Origin: Diphasiastrum complanatum
Lineage: Eukaryota; Streptophyta; Lycopodiopsida; Lycopodiales; Lycopodiaceae
Direction of reading: 5' to 3'
DNA: 64,000 bases
NCBI GenBank assembly: GCA_029204225.1
Contig: CM055108.1
Span: forward strand, 25,303,803-25,367,802
Numbering within the stretch: position 1 is the first letter of the stretch; every line of letters starts with the position of its first letter. The notes beneath the pieces were generated by a model. The model had not been told where the DNA came from, did not search any database, and saw nothing but the letters and a program-made list of their open reading frames with translations. The translations under genes and the position numbers were made by a program. This document shows, piece after piece, positions 11,691 to 64,000 of this stretch.

Positions 11691-12491
11691 GGTTCCATTG
11701 AGGAAAGGCGGAGTCTAGATACCATGAATTGATATCCTGTTGTTCTCCAACTTTGGTCATGAACGCAGCTTCATCTTCTTCTTGTAGCTGGATTGAGTGA
11801 CTGGTTGTTGCATTGTGTGCTTGTTGTTGGAACTGCTTCTTCTTTTCGCTTTTGTACTTCAAAGTTCGGCAGTCCTTGATTTTGTGGCCAGTCCTCTTAT
11901 AGTATCTGAAAAAAAGTTTCTGCACTGGTTGGAATGATGAAGAGCTTGATTTCGATCTTGAACCAGAATTTGGTCCAGTCTGCATGTTGCTCTTCTTGTC
12001 AGTATCACCTGACTTTGTAGATCTCTTGGATCTAAACTTCTGATTTTTTGAATATAGAACTTGAGCATCCAGTCCTGAGCCTGAGGAGGATGCAGATCTT
12101 CTGATCTCCTCTTGTAGGAGCAACGAAATTACTCTTGACAGAGTGAGGTGCTCATGGGTCCAAATTGCCATGATCCAATTTTCGTAGGCTTCAAGTAGAC
12201 TCGAAATAGAGTCATGAGAGCATCATAATCTTTTATGACTGAGCCAGTTGTAGTCATTTGCTCCATAAGATTTTTGAAAATGTTGAGGTGACTCGAAACA
12301 CTCTCTACATCAAACATTCCCAGGGTGAAAAATTTCTTCCTCAAGTGTAACTTGGAAGTCACATCTCTGATATTGTAGAGAGTTGCTAGGATGTCCCATG
12401 CATCCTTAGCAATCTGAACAGCACGTATGTGGCTGATCTGAGTATCCTTGATGTTGAGGGTGATCATGGCAAATGTTGTGCCATCTCTCAA
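11686..12491 (-). pseudogene. copia gag (UBN2 type) fused to protease start
   Basis: Two overlapping frames (12129-12491 and 11686-12171) together give a copia gag: AWDILATLYNIRDVTSK, LRKKFFTLGMFD and the HLNIFKNLMEQ helix, followed by a Ser-rich basic linker and a knuckle-like FRYYKRTGHKIKDC in which both leading cysteines are lost. It ends in SWYLDS, the start of copia protease, and then joins reverse transcriptase text. A frameshift separates the two frames. Confidence 0.8.
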
Positions 12492-12791
12492 TTTCCACTT
12501 GGTGATGATGGCTACGTCACCTTCTGGTTTGAGCTCTGTGCCATAAACTATGTCCCACAGTTCTTTGGTTAGCCTGTTGTATAGCCTTTATCTTGAATTT
12601 TCGGAGATGGTAGTTATCTCTATTGAGTTTGTCAATGAGAGATGAACTAGATGATGGATCTATTCTGGTTGAACGAGATCATTGGTAAAAACAACGATTG
12701 TCGAAATACGGCTGGTTGCGCATTTGCTAGAAAGACGTCTTGATAGAAACAAGACTGATAATCTGCAGTAGAAATGCAGATTATTGAAATG

Positions 12792-12806
12792 CCCGCTCTG
12801 ATACCA
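12792..12806 (-). other. copia primer binding site
   Basis: On the minus strand it reads TGGTATCAGAGCGGG, a perfect plant initiator tRNA-Met site, immediately adjacent to the LTR. Confidence 0.85.
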
Positions 12807-13712
12807 TGTCGGAAATTGAGAGGACAGGCAGCGAAAGCTTGAGCATAGGCGTGTAGGAACGGAAACGCAACAGTTAGCAGTAGAAATATTCAAGATGAAT
12901 CATTCATACAAAATTGTGCAAGTGAACAATACAATAGTGAGACAAAAAATTAGATTAATATCAACAGTGAGTACAATGGCTTGAAGTAATAACTTCAGCT
13001 TGTTGAGCGTGATAACGCTAGCTACAGAAAACTCTGATAATGTTAAAACCAACACTTACATAGCTTGATTCAGCTAGTATATATTTAGAAGTGTCTTCAA
13101 AATATCTTACAAGCATTGAATGCTATTTATGCCAGTCTTTGTATATGTACAAAGTGGGTAACCACCCTTGGGATATTTAGCGGCCAATTGTTTTTAGGGT
13201 TGATCATAAGTTGGCGACGTTGGTCTGCCACTGTTTGAAAACCCGAAAAACCCGAAGGTGCCCTTGAACAAAGAAAGCATGTAAATCTCGAAGGTGCAAA
13301 AATCCCGAAGATGCCTCTAAAGCGAAGGCGTAGAAATGAGAAAAAAAACCCGAAGGTGCCTTAAAAATGGATTTTGGTCACAGTGTCGCATTTTTTCCGA
13401 AGGTGCGAAAAATGCGAGGAAGGCGAAAAAGCCGAAGGTGCCTTAAAACGGTTAAGGCACGAAAATTGCGAAGTTGCAAGAAATGCGAGAAAGGTGAAAA
13501 AGGCGAAGGTGCCTTAAAACGGTTAAGGCACGAAAATCTCGAAGGGGCGAAAAAGGCAAAAAAGGCGAAGGTGCCTTAAAACGAAATGTTTGAAGGAAAA
13601 ACGAAGTTTTTGGAAAAATGCGAAGGTCCGAAATATGTTGTTGGCCTTCGGCTGTTTTCAGGATGCTCATTACTTGAACGATTTGTTAAGGCTGATTATA
13701 AGAAATCTAACA
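12807..13712 (-). repeat. copia 5' LTR
   Basis: The 906-bp LTR runs from TGTCGGAAATTG to TCTAACA and matches 9625-10585. It carries the same set of palindromic GTGCCTTAA...TTAAGGCAC units near 13352-13580. Confidence 0.9.
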
Positions 13713-14204
13713 AAGGTTTTCATAGGCGATATGGATAGAAGTAGACCAGGCCAATAAGCAACCCATTTAATATGCATGTCCACCTTTCGAAATATTCGTG
13801 GCATTCAATGAATTTCCAGCTGCCACAACATATTCTAAGGTGTAAGGCACTAAAGTCGTTGCTTCTCTACTCTCTAGCCAAGTTACCATCCCCTCAGGAG
13901 CGATGTTGAAACTCTTAGAGCCCTTACATGCCCTTGCTAGTTGGCTAGACTCTTGCATCGAACCCTCACTAGTTCACCTTCTAACAAAGCAAGACAAACC
14001 CAATCCTTTGATGATGCACAACCCATGATGATAATTGGTGTCATCTGGGAGGGTGGGAAAAGTAATGTTACACTTCAGAATCTATTGCAACATAAGGCAT
14101 ATGCTCAAGAAGCAACCATAATCAATGGTGGCTTGAAAGTGGATATCATCTCGATATAGCTATACTAGGGATGAAACCAAGAACCTCTCAAATTTGCAAG
14201 ATTT
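13713..14204. other. right flank of the copia insertion, no gene seen
   Basis: This stretch is probably part of the interrupted plus-strand gypsy element between gag and protease. A short open frame (13941-14159) has no recognisable motif. Confidence 0.3.
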
Positions 14205-14385
14205 GCAATCAAACTTGTCGATCAAAGTTGTATAAAGCCTCTAGGTATCATTGAGAATGTCCACATCAAGGTAGCTAACCTCGTGTTCATAGTCACATGT
14301 ACAGTGATGGACTTCTTGGTAGCACCATCCTCTTATCAATTGCTATTTCGACACCCATGTTTGAAATTAGCAAAGGTTATGACAA
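14205..14385 (+). pseudogene. Ty3/gypsy retropepsin C-terminal fragment
   Basis: The plus-strand frame reads QSCIKPLGIIENVHIKV, then VMDFLVAPSSYQLL and FRHPCLKLAKV. This follows the C-terminal half of plant gypsy proteases (SCIKPLG, VMDF, then a decayed form of the ILGRPFL motif, here LLFRHPCL). The active-site half is not recognisable. It continues the element whose gag lies at 8650-9335. Confidence 0.6.
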
Positions 14386-17300
14386 GGTCATCATTGAAAA
14401 CAATGAAAGGGCCTGAAAGTTGAAGCTACATCTTGGGCCATCAAGCTAGCCAATTCTCAAGAAGACATAATTCATTGATCACCAATCAATCAACTAATAA
14501 CATCTCTAAGAGAAACAACTACAAATCGTTGGGTGCCTATCAGGGTTTAGATACTAATGTAATTATGTGAATAGGTGCCCTACTAACCATTGACTACATG
14601 AAATATAAAATAAAAGACAAACAACAAAAGTGAAAACAAGAAGTAGCCAACGACACAAAGGACCAATAGGATTGATGAAGAAGTGGTTGGTGTAAATATG
14701 AAGTATCATGGATATTGCCAAACGAAACCTTAGTAACAATGTGTATTGATCAAAAGAACACTACTATCTTGAAAATATTTATAGGTGAATCCATCGCAAG
14801 AGCATACAACATGCAATGAACAAGTAGAATCTTCTAATAAGATTACCCTAGCCCCTATTTCTAGTGAAATGGAAGCTAACTTAGGCGATATTATCGTCTA
14901 TCCCAACCTTCTTAAAACTAATAAGCCCATGATCTTACTTTTGATTTTTGCTTCTTTCTTCCCCCACCCTGGATGTACATTGTTATTCTCTTCTTTTTCA
15001 CTTGCCATTTTCATTTTTCTTAACTATTTGAATATATCTAGAGATAGTGCATAAATATTGAGTATGAAATTGAACTACATTGCATCAACAAGAATCAAGA
15101 AAACCTTACCATCAACATTCTACCAGTACAAAGACAAAAGCGTTCATAAAAGCACCTAAGCCAATCTTTAAATTTCAAGTGAACATTCTGATTTATGAGG
15201 TGCCATACAACAAAGATGCCCTACAATAGATAACATACTAACAAGGCCAAAGGTGATTCCCATAAACAAGACCAAGATCACAAAGTTGGAGGGGTACGAC
15301 ACCCAACTGGCGCATGTGATGTGAAACTTGAGGTAATTCAGGACCCCGTCCTCTAGGCAGCAGCAACAAAGGCGATGGTTCATATCTTGGGACCAAGAAG
15401 GCAAGGATCTCTTTCTCACTCTTCAAATACCTCGTCTTTGCTATGGAGGAACCAACCACATAAGGGTGCAACTAGGCCACCCTAATCAATCACGAAATAT
15501 CTCAGGCATTGCTTTTAGCCAAGAGGACAAAACAACAACATGGCCTCTCCTCACCTACTCGGCATACAAAATCAAGAGCACAAGGCCAATGGACAAATTA
15601 CTCTGTGGGTTCCAAGGAGTTGCGCAGGGGCCCCAAGAATACACAGATGCCCCCAACAAGAGCACCACTAAGGCAAGGAAGGCATCCATTAAAGATCGAC
15701 TTCCAAGATGCATTAGCACAAATTAACATTGCAATGACCTCAGGGGTGGTATAATCGCTAAGGGGATAGTACAGAGTTCATCCAAGTTTGCCATATCCGA
15801 TAATTGATAAATAATACTTACCCTTGAACAAATATGGACATTTTGAAGTCCCTAGTCAGAGAGACAGATTGTTTCCTTCTTGAAGAGATATAAAGTGTAG
15901 GCAAAAAGGTTCGATCAAAGTACAGAACATTGGTCTCATTTGTTCTTAACTTATGATAATGCTTTGATACTTTTAGCCTTCCAATATTTCTTACTAATAT
16001 ACTCTTATAATTTTGTACTTGAGACCTCAATATTAAAGCTCAAAGACATTCCCAAGTAGCAATAGAATGCATTGGCATCGTAAGTATGCAAAATCACCTA
16101 AGGACCATAATTTTGGTTCAAATTTGATCTTGCTCAACACACTTTTTTTAGGTCTTGGTTGCACAAGATTATAACATTTAGCGCAACATAGACAACCTTA
16201 GTCATATCACTTATTGCCTCCAACTTCCTACTCCATGGACACGTGACAATTTCTTTCAAGTACAATCATGTTCTATGTCAAATCAAATACTTAGATCAAT
16301 GTCATGGTCGACTTATTGATGAGGCTATTTCAAAGTCCACTGACATAATTACTCATACATATATAATATATCATATAACCAAGTTGGAAGTCTTGAACTA
16401 CCATTCCTAAAGCTAGTAAATACCATTCTATGTTGTACAATATACTTTATCTTGTGTTTACTAACTTCTGCATCCTATGACACTTTAATGATAGACATTG
16501 AGAAATCGACATGGAGGGTACACGACATTGGCGTCTTATCTACTTGGACCTCCTCAAATACTATTAATTATAGGGTTCATTTGTCATCTTTTGGGCCCAC
16601 TTAAGCCATATATCTTCTATTAAGACTTATTCATTAATAGGGGACAAGCTACTTGTTTATTGTGCAAACTTCTAAAATGAGTGCATGTGTGGATGTCCAC
16701 ACCACATGGCACAACAGTGCATGTGTGTGCATAGATGCATGCGTAGGTGCATGAGTCTAAAATCCATGTGAGTCCCTACCATAGCTAAGTTGGATAAGTG
16801 TTCTACTTGTGGCAGTAGAGACATGGGCTCAAATCACAATAGAATAGGGACATCTAGGATCCTACCCACGAGTCCAAGAACAAAAAAATTGCACGAGGGA
16901 AAACTTATTCATATTCATGCAATGATCTTAGCTAGCTATTGTTATATATGATCTCCAATTTGTTGTCCACTATTGTCTTATGTGAAGCTATAAGTGATAC
17001 TAAGTCCTTGAATTCAACTTCAAAAATAGTCCATATTCTTGGTTGACAACAAATAAGGACGTTTTGAACCATCTCAAAAGAGCATTCACACTGTACTCAC
17101 CACTCGTGACTTGACTCACTGGTAATGGAATGTTTATGTCTTCACTACCTAAAGCATACATTGATTCTTGAGAGAAACAAGCTTTTATCTTTAGCTTCTT
17201 CTTTATTCTATTCCAAAAATGAACTGCTGTACTTGCATATAAAGCTAAATAGCATGCAGTTAGCACAAGTAACCCACCTCTTCATTCACATAAGGTTTTT

Positions 17301-17880
17301 TCATGCACGTACTTCCTCATGTACAATGTTTGCTACTGAGCAATAAATCAATGCATTTCAAAAACTCATCAAATGTCTTCGGAAACTGAGCAACAAATGA
17401 ATGATGGCAAGCACTCAATGATCACTTGTGAATTTTGGCAGGGGCTCAAATGCCCCACAGTTTCTACTAAAACTATCTTTGGTTGGCGTAAAGCCCTGAA
17501 TACTACGCTTTGAATCAACAAAAGAATCAGAAAACCTGGGAATGTCATCCAGGACTTTGACATTTTTGGATCTGATTGTTACCATGCTCCTAATTTCTTT
17601 GAAACCTTGATTGATCACTAAATGTTTAAGATGCATGTGTATCATGATACACTGTTATAAAAGCCTCGATGTATCTAAAGCCACCTACAAATAGCTCATG
17701 GCCGTGAGCCTCTTCAATTTACATTTTGGGCCAAGGAAAAATGCCTAGATGTGCCCTAGATGGAAGCATATAAATAACTCTCATGTTTGTAACAGACTCA
17801 AATATGTGGATGGAATAGCCAACAAAAATCAAAAGCTTCTGGCTCTTGATCCAAGACATTTATGAGCATAACTAAAGACA
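14386..17880. other. old intergenic sequence, no gene supported
   Basis: Short open frames occur (for example 14785-15054 and 15509-15754 plus), but none has a motif I recognise. Around 17830, read on the minus strand, KLLIFVGYS resembles the IFVGYS motif at the end of copia integrase, so this may contain a very decayed copia copy. This lies downstream of the PRMT gene. Confidence 0.3.
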
Positions 17881-17899
17881 GAGACCTTCAAATAAGCTA

Positions 17900-17905
17900 T
17901 TTATT
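17900..17905 (-). terminator. candidate polyadenylation signal of the PRMT6-like gene
   Basis: AATAAA on the minus strand lies about 60 bases past the TAA stop at 17965. The position is plausible, but the motif is common by chance in AT-rich DNA. Confidence 0.35.
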
Positions 17906-17964
17906 GAATGAGAATTAGATTGTTAGAGAGAGACGTTCAGATAACATCCCGGCAGCATTGTCAT

Positions 17965-63376
<45,412 letters not shown>

Positions 63377-63516
63377 CTGTATTTGTGTCATAAATAAATA
63401 GATACTCAAAAGTTACTTTCAATTTTTGACAATGAGATCCAAAATTATGCCTTGAATAAGGCAAGACTACTGCACATGAATTTCTCTATCTGGAAGATGT
63501 TTATATATATATACAT

Positions 63517-63519
<3 letters not shown>

Positions 63520-63580
<61 letters not shown>
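63520..63580. repeat. (CT)n microsatellite, 61 bp
   Basis: A CT array directly before a LINE endonuclease fragment. Confidence 0.97.
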
Positions 63581-63583
<3 letters not shown>

Positions 63584-63587
63584 TAGA

Positions 63588-64000
63588 GCAGAGGATGATC
63601 CACAGCGGATACATGCTCTAGACTGGGATGATCTTGGCCTCCGGCGACGATCAGCAGATGCAGAGGGTCCAGTTACCGCATATGGAGAGCTGATGCCTCA
63701 GTTGGGCGAGGCTCACGGATTGGCCATTTCGGGTGGCCTGATTCAGGTGACTTTACCTGTTTTCCACATAGCGGAGGGAGTAGTGTTGTTGACTATTTCA
63801 TGGGATTGTCGTCTCTCCTCCCCTACATTTCATCTTCCTTGGTTCACCGTACCACCCTGTCTGACCACTCATACCTCTCTCTCTCTATTGGCCTTCTTCA
63901 CACCCCCTGTGCTAGTACATTCACCCCTAGTGAAAAGACCGTCTACCGCTATAACCCTCAAAAAACCCCTCTGTACAGGGAAACCTTATCTGATCTCCTG
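63588..64000 (+). pseudogene. LINE apurinic-type endonuclease, C-terminal part (continues past window)
   Basis: The plus-strand frame reads LRRRSADAEGPVTAYGEL and GEAHGLAISGG. A one-base shift near 63730 leads to SGDFTCFPHSGGSSVVDYFM, then TLSDHSYLSL. The FTC, S-VVDYF and SDH motifs are diagnostic of the EN domain of plant LINEs, with the SDH aspartate-histidine pair intact. It lies antisense in the intron upstream of the first visible PRMT exon and should continue into RT to the right. Confidence 0.8.

Larger units (their letters stand above)
9625..13712 (-). mobile_element. Ty1/copia retrotransposon with two LTRs and an internal deletion
   Basis: Two related LTRs (12807-13712 as 5', 9625-10585 as 3') flank a short 2.2-kb interior with a primer site next to the 5' LTR and a purine tract next to the 3' LTR. 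The interior encodes gag, a protease start fused to mid reverse transcriptase, then RNase H. Integrase is missing. It interrupts a plus-strand gypsy element whose gag lies to the left and protease to the right. No clear 5-bp target duplication flanks the LTRs. Confidence 0.9.

Noticed and set aside
12791-12806. tRNA-like sequences at several retroelement borders
   Set aside because: They are primer binding sites complementary to a tRNA end, not tRNA genes. No tRNA gene, rRNA or CRISPR array was seen.
17000-17645. Minus-strand frames near the gene's 3' end as extra exons
   Set aside because: The PRMT reading frame already ends with a family-typical C-terminus and stop at 17965; these frames have no motif.

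Overview
This is nuclear DNA from a large-genome seed plant, most likely a gymnosperm; that assignment is inference. It rests on very long introns, plant-type LTR retrotransposons (Ty3/gypsy and Ty1/copia with the usual TGGTATC primer sites), plant hAT transposases with a DUF659 core, and long GA/CT microsatellites. There is no bacterial or organellar gene content.

The one host gene I can support lies on the minus strand from the right edge of the window down to about 17.96 kb. It is a protein arginine methyltransferase of the plant PRMT6 type. Eleven coding exons were rebuilt by eye, all with GT/AG borders and matching phases: 63308-63376, 63018-63053, 61350-61415, 55488-55556, 50989-51066, 49963-50041, 49471-49565, 43669-43753, 18503-18702, 18205-18323 and 17965-18007. 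Together they give 939 nt, 312 residues and a stop codon, from the SAM-binding motif to the C-terminus. The N-terminal exons lie beyond the window. One intron (18703-43668) is 24,966 bp long and is largely filled with transposable elements.

Layout. 1-2.3 kb: 3' part and LTR of a plus-strand LTR element. 2.5-7.26 kb: degraded minus-strand gypsy element (gag, zinc knuckle, protease, then truncated) with a long GA-rich leader and a 5' LTR at 6730-7264. 7.3-14.4 kb: degraded plus-strand gypsy element (primer site, gag, protease) split by a minus-strand copia element with two LTRs (9625-13712). 14.4-17.9 kb: old, mostly unrecognisable sequence. 17.96-64 kb: the PRMT gene.

Inside the giant intron, left to right: a 5' fragment of a gypsy element with a nearly intact gag-pol (21414-26563); an undescribed two-ORF element with an internal tandem duplication (26564-29858); a repeat-rich segment with a 132-bp-arm inverted repeat (about 30.2-33.1 kb); a LINE with an uninterrupted reverse transcriptase (33.2-36.06 kb); and two complementary broken hAT transposase genes separated by a 343-bp CT array (36.3-42.91 kb). 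Smaller introns hold LTRs, a gypsy protease scrap, a 783-bp non-autonomous hAT element with a perfect 8-bp target duplication (53079-53861), a gag-only element (56.3-60.1 kb) and, at the right edge, a LINE endonuclease fragment.

The PRMT exons keep their reading frame and catalytic motifs, while nearly all the transposon genes are broken. The main picture is a working methyltransferase gene interrupted by many layers of insertions, one of which (the hAT pair and its small derivative) can be linked by shared termini.
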